Of a stretch of DNA of 56,509 nt, positions 16,289 through 24,496 are shown in pieces. This DNA comes from WVXT01 sp964403285 (lineage in GTDB: Bacteria; UBA6262; WVXT01). The DNA lies in NCBI GenBank assembly GCA_964403285.1, contig CAYOFG010000009.1, positions 1 through 56,509 of the forward strand. Reading direction: 5' to 3'. The notes beneath the pieces are model-generated. The model ran no database searches and was not told the origin of the DNA. It saw nothing but the letters and a program-made list of their open reading frames with translations. The translations under genes and the position numbers were made by a program. Numbering within the stretch: position 1 is the stretch's first letter; each line of letters opens with the position of its first letter.

Positions 16289-17854
16289 TTAGGCCTTGAC
16301 TTCCGCCTTTTTTCTCATAAACAATTGCATGCTTAAGGTGAGAATATTATTCATTAACCAGTAAAGTACCAAACCCGAAGGGAAATTCAGGAAGATAACC
16401 GTAAAGAAAACAGGCATAAACATCATCATTTTAGACTGTGCCGGGTCGCCGGTGGCAGTCAACTTCTGCTGCAAAAACATTGTAGCTCCCATCAAAATCG
16501 GTAAAACATAGATAGGATCCTTCATCGATAGATCTTCAATCCAGAATATAAAAGGCGAATGGCGAAGCTCCACTGCGCTTCTAAGCATGGTGAACAGTGC
16601 CCAGAATATGGGAATCTGTAATAGCATCGGCAGACAACCACCAAAAGGGTTCATTTTCCGGGAGCGATAAAGATTCATCATTTCCACATTAAGTCTCTTG
16701 GGATCGTCCTTATACTTTAATTTCAATTCATTCATCTTCGGCTGAAGGCTCTTCATTGCTTCCATAGATTTGAAACTTTTCCTGGTCAGAGGAAAGGTGA
16801 ACACCTGCAATATACAGGTCAAAATGATTATAGAGAAGCCATAGTTATAAGTCACTCTGTAGAAAAAGTTCAAAACGGACAGAAATATTATGCTTAAAAA
16901 TCCGAAAAGTCCAAAGTCGAGACTGCGTTCCAGACCAATATTTAAATTTTTCAAGTATCCATAATCCTTGTATCCTACCAGTAGATCGACTTTGTAACTC
17001 TTAATCTCGTTAGGTGCCAAAATAGAAGAGGGAGCAATCAGACTGATAGTAGGAGTATATTTATCAAAGCTTTCCACTCTACCCGTAGAGAAATCTTTCC
17101 TCCTGTTAATAAGCGCAGCAAGGAAGTATCGATTGGTTACACCTATCCAGTCTATATTACCCGTATAGGTACTGGGTTTCAATCTCTTCATAACTTTTCC
17201 TTCAATACTCGCTTGAGCTTTCATCATTTTCATATTCTCTTTTAGTAAAGCCTCATCTGTAGACAACCCTGCCTGCCATAACAGAGTCAACTCTCCTATC
17301 TGTTGAGGAAGTTTAGACAGATTATGGATTTTAACCTCCAACCCTTGTAAGTAACCTCCATAGGAAAACTTGTATATCTTGGAGAGAACGAGCTCATTAC
17401 CCAATCGATAATTGAAGAGAACTTCTTTCTCTTTACCTTCCTCCAATACGAGTTCTTCCTCGTCGCTTTGGAAATGGGCCTGGGAAAGTCCTGGGAACCC
17501 CTCTATCTCCAAATCGAGAGGTAAGATCCCTTGACTGCGAAGTTTCTCCAGAACAAGGTCTACCTTATCTTCTTTCTCCTTAATATACCATTCCCGCACC
17601 CTCGCTCCCTGGGTGGTGAGAACAATTCTGGAAGAGTCGGTGACTACTACTACTCGTTTGCCCTCTTTGTCCAGTTGCATAGCGCCAGCAGAAACTCCTC
17701 TTTCCCTCTCAATCTCTTCCCCTCTTTCTTCTCTTTCCGGAACAGGAGTAACTTCCCTCTCCACGGGAGGAGTGCGACGGGGAGTAAAAAATCTTGACCA
17801 GACAAGAAGAATTATCATGGAAATCACTACAGCAAGTATCGTTTTTTTCTCCAT
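16289..17854 (-). CDS. yidC: Membrane protein insertase YidC
   Basis: It inserts and folds inner-membrane proteins alone or with SecYEG. The 521-residue protein has an N-terminal membrane anchor, a charged linker and a large beta-rich periplasmic domain of about 250 residues. The conserved insertase core has FPLTRKSFKSMEAMKSLQPKM, LPMLLQIPIFWALF and FPSGLVLYW near the C-terminus. The long periplasmic domain is the diderm form, unlike the short Gram-positive SpoIIIJ. It starts at ATG 17854 with AAGGT six bases upstream, and lies between yidD and khpB. Confidence 0.96.
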   Translation of the reverse strand: MEKKTILAVVISMIILLVWSRFFTPRRTPPVEREVTPVPEREERGEEIERERGVSAGAMQLDKEGKRVVVVTDSSRIVLTTQGARVREWYIKEKEDKVDLVLEKLRSQGILPLDLEIEGFPGLSQAHFQSDEEELVLEEGKEKEVLFNYRLGNELVLSKIYKFSYGGYLQGLEVKIHNLSKLPQQIGELTLLWQAGLSTDEALLKENMKMMKAQASIEGKVMKRLKPSTYTGNIDWIGVTNRYFLAALINRRKDFSTGRVESFDKYTPTISLIAPSSILAPNEIKSYKVDLLVGYKDYGYLKNLNIGLERSLDFGLFGFLSIIFLSVLNFFYRVTYNYGFSIIILTCILQVFTFPLTRKSFKSMEAMKSLQPKMNELKLKYKDDPKRLNVEMMNLYRSRKMNPFGGCLPMLLQIPIFWALFTMLRSAVELRHSPFIFWIEDLSMKDPIYVLPILMGATMFLQQKLTATGDPAQSKMMMFMPVFFTVIFLNFPSGLVLYWLMNNILTLSMQLFMRKKAEVKA

Positions 17855-17883
17855 CGAATTACCTTTCTAACCTAAAATGAAAT

Positions 17884-18093
17884 TTATTTTACTGCGTCAT
17901 AGCCTCCGGGATGGAAAGGATGACATTTCAAAAGTCTCTTCATGCCGAGAAATGTCCCCCTCACTATTCCGTATTTCTCGAGAGCTTGAACTGTGTACTC
18001 CGAACAAGTGGGATAGAAACGGCAAACCCGGGGAAAAAGAAATGAAATCTTCTGATAAAATCTAATCACCATTACAATTATCTTTACTACCAT
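17884..18093 (-). CDS. yidD: Membrane protein insertion efficiency factor YidD
   Basis: This small protein helps YidC-dependent insertion. The hallmark FYPTCSEYTVQALEKYG and the terminal KCHPFHPGGYD are present. I chose ATG 18093 (MVVKIIVMVIRFYQ), which has GAGGAG nine bases upstream; a TTG at 18102 overlapping the rnpA stop is the alternative. From the ATG the length is 69 residues, typical of the family. It sits between rnpA and yidC as expected. Confidence 0.95.
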   Translation of the reverse strand: MVVKIIVMVIRFYQKISFLFPRVCRFYPTCSEYTVQALEKYGIVRGTFLGMKRLLKCHPFHPGGYDAVK

Positions 18094-18098
18094 TCCCT

Positions 18099-18515
18099 TC
18101 AACTCCTCACTATCTTCGCTCTCCCCCAGAGATTGATAATTCTTTCTTCCATCTCAAAGTAATCGGCTACTTCCTTAGCAGAAGGACGGGCAATCAAGAT
18201 TATCTCCGTCATATTTTCCAAGCGCCACTGGTTAAGACGAAATACCTCCCGCATCCAGCGTTTGATGCGATTGCGAATTACCGCCTTACCAATCCGCCTG
18301 TCTACGGAAAGCCCCAACCTGCATAATCGACTCTCTGCTCTTTGATCCACTTTTCTCGACGGAGAAGTAAGCGAATCTGTCTCTAGAGACTTCTGGAGAA
18401 CGTACATAACCAAATACTTATCAGCGTAGGATTTGCCTTTTTTCATAATTTTTTTGAATTCCGCCTCGCGTTTTATCCTCTGCTGTTTCTCCAGGGAGAA
18501 TCTTTTCATAATCAA
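18099..18515 (-). CDS. rnpA: Ribonuclease P protein component
   Basis: This basic protein binds the RNase P RNA and aids 5' maturation of tRNA precursors. It has the family pattern LGLSVDRRIGKAVIRNRIKRWMREVFR, in which RNRIKR is the RNR signature. LIARPSAKEVADYFEMEERI follows near the C-terminus. The length of about 136-138 residues is slightly above average because of an insertion rich in Ser and Thr near residues 50-65. Both TTG 18515 and ATG 18509 are possible starts; the TTG has AGGAG ten bases upstream. It begins 15 bp after rpmH. Confidence 0.95.
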   Translation of the reverse strand: MIMKRFSLEKQQRIKREAEFKKIMKKGKSYADKYLVMYVLQKSLETDSLTSPSRKVDQRAESRLCRLGLSVDRRIGKAVIRNRIKRWMREVFRLNQWRLENMTEIILIARPSAKEVADYFEMEERIINLWGRAKIVRS

Positions 18516-18529
18516 AGAATTTTCTCTCC

Positions 18530-18664
18530 TTAAGGAGACAATTTTCTTCTTTTCTTTTTTCTCCTTGCCCGCAAAATTCTCCGTCCGCTCTTTGTGGACA
18601 TTCTCTTTTTGAAACCGTGAGTTTTTTTCCTTCTTCTAACATTTGGTTGATAGGTCCTTTTCAT
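18530..18664 (-). CDS. rpmH: Ribosomal protein bL34
   Basis: The 44-residue reading frame begins MKRTYQPNVRRRKKTHGF and continues KKRMSTKSGRRILRARRKK, ending KKLSP. This is the highly conserved sequence of large-subunit protein L34. It is the first gene of the minus-strand origin arm and lies just before rnpA in the usual order. GAGGA lies just upstream of ATG 18664, and a strong promoter at 18721-18693 drives it. It is the divergent partner of dnaA. Confidence 0.97.
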   Translation of the reverse strand: MKRTYQPNVRRRKKTHGFKKRMSTKSGRRILRARRKKKRRKLSP

Positions 18665-18692
18665 TGTCCTCACACCAATTCAAATTTTTTTT

Positions 18693-18721
18693 ATTGTATC
18701 TTTTATTCCTGCTCTTGTCAA
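18693..18721 (-). promoter_or_regulatory. rpmH promoter
   Basis: On the minus strand TTGACA (18721-18716), a 17-bp spacer and TACAAT (18698-18693) form a near-consensus sigma-70 promoter. It gives a short leader before the rpmH start at 18664. Confidence 0.8.
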
Positions 18722-18765
18722 GGTTTGGTTCGAGGTTAATGAGAAAATTTCCTCTAAAAAAAATG

Positions 18766-18794
18766 TTGACAGGGTTGGAGAAGAATAATATAAT
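18766..18794 (+). promoter_or_regulatory. dnaA promoter
   Basis: TTGACA (18766-18771), exactly 17 bp, and TATAAT (18789-18794) form a perfect consensus promoter. It predicts a 5' leader of about 245 nt before dnaA that runs over the DnaA boxes at 18983-19002, allowing autoregulation. Confidence 0.85.
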
Positions 18795-18982
18795 ATTTTG
18801 GAAATTTTTTTCTACATTAGGCAAGGGTTGTCAAAGCTGTATCCCTTTACCCCATCACTGCCTCGGGTTAATCCCCAGCCCCTGGAATGACGGCAGGAAA
18901 TTTCAGTTCCCTTACCGAAAGACATTTAATAAATTCTGAATCGTAGATATCTCAAACCAAAAACCGGATTACTCTTTTCTAA

Positions 18983-19002
18983 TTATGCACACCTGTGAAC
19001 AA
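18983..19002. other. DnaA boxes upstream of dnaA
   Basis: TTATGCACA (18983-18991) matches the TTATNCACA consensus. TGTGAACAA (18994-19002) is a one-mismatch box in the opposite orientation. They lie 45 bp before dnaA, either as the upstream half of a bipartite origin or as an autoregulatory site. I see nothing else definite in 18795-18982. Confidence 0.6.
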
Positions 19003-19046
19003 CCTGTTAATAACTCTCCTCAAATCGGTGGAAAAGGGGGACAAGA

Positions 19047-20408
19047 ATGGCGCTGTCCGCAGAGCAATTATGGGACCAAATTTTAGATAAACTCAAGGAA
19101 GAAATGCCCAAAGATAGTTATGAACTCTGGTTCAAGCCCACAAGAGCCGTATCGTTTGAAGACAATCTTCTAAACGTTCGTGTCCCCAATAGGTTCTTTT
19201 CCAAATATTTACAAGAGAAGCACAAGGGAAAAATCGAAGAATTGCTAAAAGCAACCACTACCTCTGAAGCGCAAATAATCTTCACCATTGACCCCCAATC
19301 CCACATGCAGGAAAAGGAACGAAAAGATGAGGAAATTGAACCCACCTCCCTTGCTGCAGATGAGACTACCTTCACCACCATGGAATTCAATCCCAAGTAC
19401 ACCTTTGAGAATTTTGTGGTTGGTCCTTCTAACCGTTTCGCCCACGCAACTGCTGAAGCGGTAGCCAATGATCCTGGAAAAGCCTATAATCCTCTATTCA
19501 TATATGGCGGGGTAGGCCTGGGGAAAACACATCTCTTACAGGCTATTGGGCACCATGATAAAAAACAGAATCCCCGGCTCTCCGTGCTCTATATAACATC
19601 AGAAAGATTCACCAATGAACTTATTGAATCGATTCGAAACGACAGGATGCCACAATTCCGCAACAAATATCGCAATCTGGACGTTCTGTTGATTGACGAC
19701 ATCCAATTTCTGGCAGGAAAAGAAAGCACGCAAGAAGAATTTTTCCATCTTTTCAATACCCTTTATGAAGCTCACAAACAGATTGTTGTTTCCTCTGATT
19801 CTACCCCCAAGGAGATACCTACTATTGAAGAACGGCTCCGCTCCCGCTTCCAATGGGGAGTAATTGCCGACATCCAGCCACCAGATATAGAGACAAGAAT
19901 CGCCATCTTGAGAAAGAAAGCAGGAGCAGAAAACATCTTCATTCCGGACGATGTCGTTCTGTTTCTTGCCAGCCAGATAAAGTCCAACATCAGAGAGCTG
20001 GAGGGCTGTTTAATCAGAATTGTGGCATTTTCTTCACTGACCGGAAGTGAAGTCACTGTGGACCGTTCTAAAGAAATCCTAAAAGATATAATTACTAAAG
20101 AAGAGATTGCTGCCCCCATAACCATAGAACTGATTCAAAATGTGGTGGGTAAACATTTCCATCTGGATATTAAGGAAATGAAAAGCAAAAGGAGAACAGA
20201 TGCCGTCGCTTTTCCCCGACAGGTGGCAATGTATCTGGCTAGAACCCTAACCGAATACTCTACCACGGAGATCGGGACAGAATTTGGTGGCAGGGATCAT
20301 ACAACCGTAATGTACGCTTGTGAAAAGATAAAGATGAAACTTGCCGGCGACCCTTTCTTCAGTGCTCTGGTAAACAGGATAACACAGGAAATAAAAACGG
20401 GAGCATAA
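19047..20408 (+). CDS. dnaA: Chromosomal replication initiator DnaA
   Basis: It binds DnaA boxes, melts the origin and loads helicase. The order is domain I (SAEQLWDQILDKLKEEM), a short variable linker, the AAA+ domain with Walker A GGVGLGKT (154-161) and Walker B VLLIDDIQFLAG (213-224), then the C-terminal domain with the DnaA-box reader GGRDHTTVMYA. The 453-residue length is typical. It starts at ATG 19047 with AAAGGGGGA upstream. DnaA boxes lie on both sides of the gene. It is divergent from rpmH and followed by dnaN, the ancestral order. Confidence 0.98.
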   Translation: MALSAEQLWDQILDKLKEEMPKDSYELWFKPTRAVSFEDNLLNVRVPNRFFSKYLQEKHKGKIEELLKATTTSEAQIIFTIDPQSHMQEKERKDEEIEPTSLAADETTFTTMEFNPKYTFENFVVGPSNRFAHATAEAVANDPGKAYNPLFIYGGVGLGKTHLLQAIGHHDKKQNPRLSVLYITSERFTNELIESIRNDRMPQFRNKYRNLDVLLIDDIQFLAGKESTQEEFFHLFNTLYEAHKQIVVSSDSTPKEIPTIEERLRSRFQWGVIADIQPPDIETRIAILRKKAGAENIFIPDDVVLFLASQIKSNIRELEGCLIRIVAFSSLTGSEVTVDRSKEILKDIITKEEIAAPITIELIQNVVGKHFHLDIKEMKSKRRTDAVAFPRQVAMYLARTLTEYSTTEIGTEFGGRDHTTVMYACEKIKMKLAGDPFFSALVNRITQEIKTGA

Positions 20409-20662
20409 AAGGAGAAGCTCGGGATAATATGTTAATGAAGTGTGAATAAGGCGAAGATATAGTGAATAATTTTTTAAAAATTGCTTTTTTGTGTATTATC
20501 CTAATATTTTATAATTGTTATTCACATCATATTCTCCTTTAATAATTTTTCTAAAAAAGAAACTACATCTGAACTTTTTTTATTCTTTTATCTTTATCAA
20601 CATACTAACATCCTATACTAATATAGACTACTAGTTTTAATATTATTTAAAGGAGGAGAAGA
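20409..20662. other. Candidate origin segment between dnaA and dnaN
   Basis: This 254-bp spacer has DnaA boxes TGTGAATAA (20441-20449) and TTATTCACA (20518-20526), both exact TTATNCACA matches in opposite orientations. A weaker AGTGAATAA is at 20460. Between and after them the sequence is almost only A and T, suitable for a DNA-unwinding element. Together with the boxes before dnaA this suggests a bipartite oriC, as in Bacillus and Helicobacter. The dnaN promoter must lie here too, but I cannot place it. Confidence 0.65.
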
Positions 20663-21787
20663 ATGGAGATTAGTTGCAAACGGGAAGAACTACTTAAAGG
20701 GATCCAGACAGTGCAAACTGTAGTAGGGACTAAAAGCACGCTCCCTATCCTGGCAAATCTTCTATTGGAAGTCAAGGGGAAAAAAATGGATATGACTGCC
20801 ACGGACTTAGAAGTGGGAATAAGATGTTCAATAGACGTGGAAGTTTCCCGGCCGGGTGCGATAACTCTGCCAGCAAAAACTCTCTCGGAGGTAGTGCGAG
20901 AGTTGCCATCGGAAGAGGTTAAGATCGAAGTTGAGGAAAAGAACCGGGTCAAAATTAACAGTGGGCAAGCGATTTTCAATCTGATGGGATTGGCCAAAGA
21001 AGATTATCCCGTACTGCCAAAGTTCACAACTGACGGGGAATTCTCTGTTGACCGGGAGTTGTTAGCTGATATGATTAGGAAAACCATCTTTTCTGTTTCA
21101 CAGGACGAGACGCGCTATGTTCTGTGCGGGATATATTTTCGCGTGGAAAAGGGAAAAGTTACAATGGTCTCCACTGATGGCCGTCGCTTGTCTTATATTT
21201 CTAAAGATATAGAAATTGAGAAGAAGAAGGAAGCCAAAATAATCATTCCCACAAAGGCGGTCAATGAACTTAATAGAATTCTGACGCAAATCGCCACAAA
21301 GGAAGAAGAGAAAAAAGAAGGCAAAGTGAAAATAAGTATTGAGGAGAATCAAGTAGGCTTTGTGATAGACGATACTGTTTTGATTTCCCGATTGATTGAA
21401 GGGCATTTCCCCAGTTACGAACAGGTCATTCCCAGAAGCAGTGAGATCAAGCTCAAAATAAACACTGAAGAACTCCTGCAAGCAACCAGGAGAGTCGCCC
21501 TTTTGACTACGGAAAAGGCTAACTCCATCAGGTATTCGCTGAAGAAGAATAAATTGGTTATTAGTGCCAATACAGAAGGGCTTGGTGAGGCACGAGACGT
21601 TGTGGGAATCGATTATGCTGGCGGGGACATGGAAATTGCATATAATCCTCAATTTCTTATAAGTGTATTGAGAAATATTGGCTGCGCGGAAATCTATTTG
21701 GAACTAACGAATTCTCTTAATCCATGTTTAATAAGGCCAACAACCGGGGAAGATTATATTTCTATAGTAATGCCCATGAGAATATGA
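20663..21787 (+). CDS. dnaN: DNA polymerase III sliding clamp (beta subunit)
   Basis: This is the ring-shaped processivity factor for DNA polymerase III. The 374-residue protein shows the three-domain clamp: KREELLKGIQTVQTVVGTKSTLPILANLL at the start, GHFPSYEQVIP in the middle, and the C-terminal YNPQFLISVLRN followed by the peptide-binding end IRPTTGEDYISIVMPMRI. AAGGAGGAG precedes ATG 20663. It follows dnaA. recF, which normally comes next, is missing and a dciA-like gene takes that place. Confidence 0.97.
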   Translation: MEISCKREELLKGIQTVQTVVGTKSTLPILANLLLEVKGKKMDMTATDLEVGIRCSIDVEVSRPGAITLPAKTLSEVVRELPSEEVKIEVEEKNRVKINSGQAIFNLMGLAKEDYPVLPKFTTDGEFSVDRELLADMIRKTIFSVSQDETRYVLCGIYFRVEKGKVTMVSTDGRRLSYISKDIEIEKKKEAKIIIPTKAVNELNRILTQIATKEEEKKEGKVKISIEENQVGFVIDDTVLISRLIEGHFPSYEQVIPRSSEIKLKINTEELLQATRRVALLTTEKANSIRYSLKKNKLVISANTEGLGEARDVVGIDYAGGDMEIAYNPQFLISVLRNIGCAEIYLELTNSLNPCLIRPTTGEDYISIVMPMRI

Positions 21788-21808
21788 TATAATATAAAAA
21801 AGAAACGC

Positions 21809-21866
21809 TGGAGTCCTCCCGAAAGGGAGGAGAAGACATCGCCTTCGATAAGAGCGGAGGACTCCA
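21809..21866. other. Strong stem-loop structure between dnaN and dciA
   Basis: TGGAGTCCTCC (21809-21819) and GGAGGACTCCA (21856-21866) pair perfectly over 11 bp around a 36-base interior. CCTCCCGAAAGGGAGG is a competing or nested hairpin inside. There is no T-run after it, so it is not a simple terminator. It could be an RNA processing or regulatory structure in the dnaN-dciA transcript. Confidence 0.6.
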
Positions 21867-21890
21867 TATATAAAAAATAGAGCCAATACA

Positions 21891-22199
21891 ATGGAATACC
21901 TGAGGGAAGTAAAAGAAATAGTCAAGGAAACTTTCCAGAAGTTTAATCTGGGCGAAGAGAGTCAAAAGTTCTTCGCTATCTGGGAAGAAGAGATGGGCGG
22001 ACTGGCAAAGCATGCGCAGATTGGTACCTTTCGAGAAGGCAGATTGTTGGTAGAAGTAGATAACCCGGTGTATATGCAGGAATTGTCAGCGAAAAGGAGA
22101 TCTATAATGGAGGAAGTAAATAAGAGAATGGGCAAAAGATTTATTGTGGAAGTCCGTTTTAGGCTGGGTAAAACAGATAGGAGTAGAAGTGAAGATTAA
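21891..22199 (+). CDS. dciA: DUF721 protein, probable helicase loader DciA
   Basis: The 102-residue protein has the DUF721 layout: an N-terminal helical part, then WEEEMGGLAKHAQIGTFREGRLLVEVDNPVYMQELS, a KH-like core with the conserved VxNPxWxxEL-type motif (here VDNPVYMQEL). DciA is the ancestral bacterial DnaB loader. The place between dnaN and the gyrase genes, near the origin and without recF, supports a replication role. It starts at ATG 21891 (MEYLREVKEIV) without a clear Shine-Dalgarno sequence. The start of the next gene lies within its last codons. Confidence 0.8.
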   Translation: MEYLREVKEIVKETFQKFNLGEESQKFFAIWEEEMGGLAKHAQIGTFREGRLLVEVDNPVYMQELSAKRRSIMEEVNKRMGKRFIVEVRFRLGKTDRSRSED

Positions 22200-23217
22200 G
22201 ACAAAAATTGGTCTTTTTGCTGGTCTATTTTTATGCGGGATTATAGGGGGATTAATCGGGGCCGGTTTTTTCTTGGAAAAGTGGGCTCTCTTGCCTTTAG
22301 GCATAATAGGAATAGTTTTAGGAATCCTTGGTTCATTAGTTATGGCCGGCCGAATATCGGAAAGGCTCGAAAAATTAACCACTGTAGCAAAATCGATTGC
22401 CACAGGCAAATTTGAGAGGGTGATAGAACCAAGAAATGACGAGTTAAGCCAATTGGGCGCAGAATTGAATTGGATTGCTGAAAAATTTGGAGAACTGGAG
22501 CATTTAAAGAGCGCCTTTATCTCCAGTGTTTCCCATCAATTCAAATCTCCTCTCACAGCCATAGAAGGTTATATCGATTTTTTCATTGAGGGGATGGATA
22601 CGGGGATTGAAAAGGAGAAACAAATCAAAGCATTAAATATAATGAAACATAATGCTTCCCGCATGGGCAGGTTGATTAACGATGTCCTTGACCTGGCTAA
22701 GATAGAGGCTGGACAGCTTGAAGTGAAGAGGCAGCCCCTGAAGTTAGCCGAGGTGCTCAATGAGAAGGTGAGGGAGTTTCAGCCTATTGCTCGTAAGAAA
22801 GAGATTCAAATCGAGGTGAAGGCAGAAGGGGAAAGAGGACAGGTTTTAGGAGATAGAAAAGAACTGGGAAAGGTCCTGGATAACCTTCTAAGTAATGCGC
22901 TAAAGTTCACTAGCAGAAAAGGCAAAGTGGTTATAGAGGCAAAGGAGACCAGAGGTCAGGCAGGAAAAAGGGGTCGTTTTGTTGAAGTGTCGATTAGCGA
23001 CACGGGATGTGGCATACCAGAAACGGAAATTTCAAAGGTATTTGGTAAATTTCGCAGGTTGGCTCCGGAAGATGAGACAACGATGGAAGAATTGAAGGGG
23101 TCAGGTTTAGGTTTAGCCGTGGCTAAAGGTATAGTGGAGGCACAGGGCGGAAAGATATGGGTGGAAAGTGAATTGGGCAAAGGTAGCAAGTTTATCTTCA
23201 CTCTGCCCAAGGCATAG
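22189..23217 (+). CDS. Membrane sensor histidine kinase (PhoR-like)
   Basis: I chose GTG 22189, with AGGAG five bases upstream, which overlaps the dciA end by 11 bp; this gives 342 residues. Two membrane segments (LFAGLFLCGIIGGLIGAGFF and LLPLGIIGIVLGILG) are separated by only a few residues, so there is essentially no periplasmic sensor. A HAMP-like linker, the HisKA box SSVSHQFKSPLTAIEG (phospho-His) and an ATPase domain with N (DNLLSNALKF), G1 (SDTGCGIP) and G2 (GSGLGLAVAKG) follow. The residue after the histidine is Gln, a known variant. It probably senses through the membrane or by an inner partner. The OmpR-type regulator at 24497 is its likely partner. Confidence 0.9.
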   Translation: MKIKTKIGLFAGLFLCGIIGGLIGAGFFLEKWALLPLGIIGIVLGILGSLVMAGRISERLEKLTTVAKSIATGKFERVIEPRNDELSQLGAELNWIAEKFGELEHLKSAFISSVSHQFKSPLTAIEGYIDFFIEGMDTGIEKEKQIKALNIMKHNASRMGRLINDVLDLAKIEAGQLEVKRQPLKLAEVLNEKVREFQPIARKKEIQIEVKAEGERGQVLGDRKELGKVLDNLLSNALKFTSRKGKVVIEAKETRGQAGKRGRFVEVSISDTGCGIPETEISKVFGKFRRLAPEDETTMEELKGSGLGLAVAKGIVEAQGGKIWVESELGKGSKFIFTLPKA

Positions 23218-23237
23218 GTAAATTGTTCGCTTGAAAG

Positions 23238-23489
23238 TTTAGAAGATAGTTTGTTCATCGCTTGACGAATATGCTCGGGATTTGGTTCGCTCGCTGAGAA
23301 TTTTTTGCTCTTCGCGCACCGCCAAGAATCTCAGGAGTTTCCCCCGTCTTCGCGGGGATAAACTCTTTTCTTCGATTTTTGGCTAAAAATTCTAATGCTC
23401 GCTATACCAAATTCCCTCGCATTAGGGGCATAGGGCGTCCTCGTTTTTTGGCTAAAATTCTAATAGCTTTTCACAAACTATCTTCTAAA
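23238..23489. repeat. 252-bp foldback element with 17-bp terminal inverted repeats (copy 1)
   Basis: TTTAGAAGATAGTTTGT (23238-23254) is matched perfectly by ACAAACTATCTTCTAAA (23473-23489). Inside are a CCCCG/CGGGG hairpin flanked by GAGTTT/AAACTC, and further partly complementary segments. It fills nearly all of the 315-bp gene-free space. It shares the core AGTTTG(T/C)TCATCGCT with the element at 28557-28732. No reading frame is evident. Confidence 0.75.
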
Positions 23490-23532
23490 TGGTGTAGATA
23501 GATAATGAAACTCTGCTTTAGAGAGGGCCTTT

Positions 23533-24465
23533 ATGGCTAGGAGAAAGATTTTAGTTGTTGACGATGAAAAGTATGTGGTGGAACTGATCAAGGATATCCT
23601 GGAAACAGGAGGATATAAGGTTATTCCTGCTTACAGCGCCAAGGAGGCATTAGAAAAAGTCTATACCGAATCTCCCGATTTGATTCTTCTGGATATTCTT
23701 ATGCCCAGAGTAGATGGATATCAGGTTTGCCGGCAGATAAGAGAAGACCTCCTCCTATCGAATATTCCCATCATTATGTTAACAGTTAAAGGGGGAGAGA
23801 AAGATGAGATTGAGGGATTGGGCATCGGTGCTGATGACTATATAGTAAAGCCTTTCCGGCCGGGCGTTCTCTTAGCCAGGGTGAAGATGGTTCTGAAACG
23901 CACACTGCGAGGCCTGGAAGCAAACCCTCTCACTCGTCTTCCCGGAAATACAGCAATCATTGAGGAAATCGAAGAGCGCATCGACGGCGGCAAACTTTAC
24001 GCAGTGCTCTATTTCGACCTCGACAATTTTAAGGCCTTTAATGACGGGTATAGCTTCGAGCTGGGGGATAAAGTAATCCAGCAGACAGCCAGGACAATTA
24101 TCGAACATCTGAAGGAAATGGGCAATCCCGAAGATTTTATCGGGCATATTGGTGGAGACGACTTCATCGCCATCACTACGCCGGATAAGGTCGATTCAAT
24201 CTGTTCTGCGATTATCGAATCGTTTGATAAAAATATTATTAAATTCTATTCACCAAAAGACCAGAGCAAAGGATACATTGCCGGGAAAGATAGGCAGGGG
24301 AACGCAGTTAAGTTTCCCATAATGACTATAACTATTGGCGTAGTCACCAATACTAAGAGGAAATTTGGTCATAAAGGACAAATTGCCGCCGTAGGCGCTG
24401 AGTTAAAGAAGTATGCAAAGTCCCTTGAGGGGAGCAATTACATAATAGACAGGAGAGAAAAATAG
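23533..24465 (+). CDS. Response regulator with GGDEF domain (PleD-like)
   Basis: The 310-residue protein joins an N-terminal receiver (VVDDEKYVVEL; phospho-Asp in LILLDILMPRVDG; Lys in IVKPF) to a GGDEF-type diguanylate cyclase domain. The signature reads HIGGDDF rather than GGDEF or GGEEF, so the fourth position is Asp. Cyclase activity may be altered or lost. FDLDNFKAFND and TRLPGN keep other cyclase features. ATG 23533 has GAGG seven bases upstream. It lies between a histidine kinase and an OmpR-type regulator, suggesting one signalling operon interrupted by the foldback element. The output could be c-di-GMP made on phosphorylation. Confidence 0.87.
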   Translation: MARRKILVVDDEKYVVELIKDILETGGYKVIPAYSAKEALEKVYTESPDLILLDILMPRVDGYQVCRQIREDLLLSNIPIIMLTVKGGEKDEIEGLGIGADDYIVKPFRPGVLLARVKMVLKRTLRGLEANPLTRLPGNTAIIEEIEERIDGGKLYAVLYFDLDNFKAFNDGYSFELGDKVIQQTARTIIEHLKEMGNPEDFIGHIGGDDFIAITTPDKVDSICSAIIESFDKNIIKFYSPKDQSKGYIAGKDRQGNAVKFPIMTITIGVVTNTKRKFGHKGQIAAVGAELKKYAKSLEGSNYIIDRREK

Positions 24466-24496
24466 AAATCACCATAATCGGATGGGAGGAGCGGTT

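Noticed and set aside
22144..22188. Earlier start for the histidine kinase
   Set aside because: It would overlap dciA deeply and has no Shine-Dalgarno sequence; GTG 22189 has AGGAG at the right distance.
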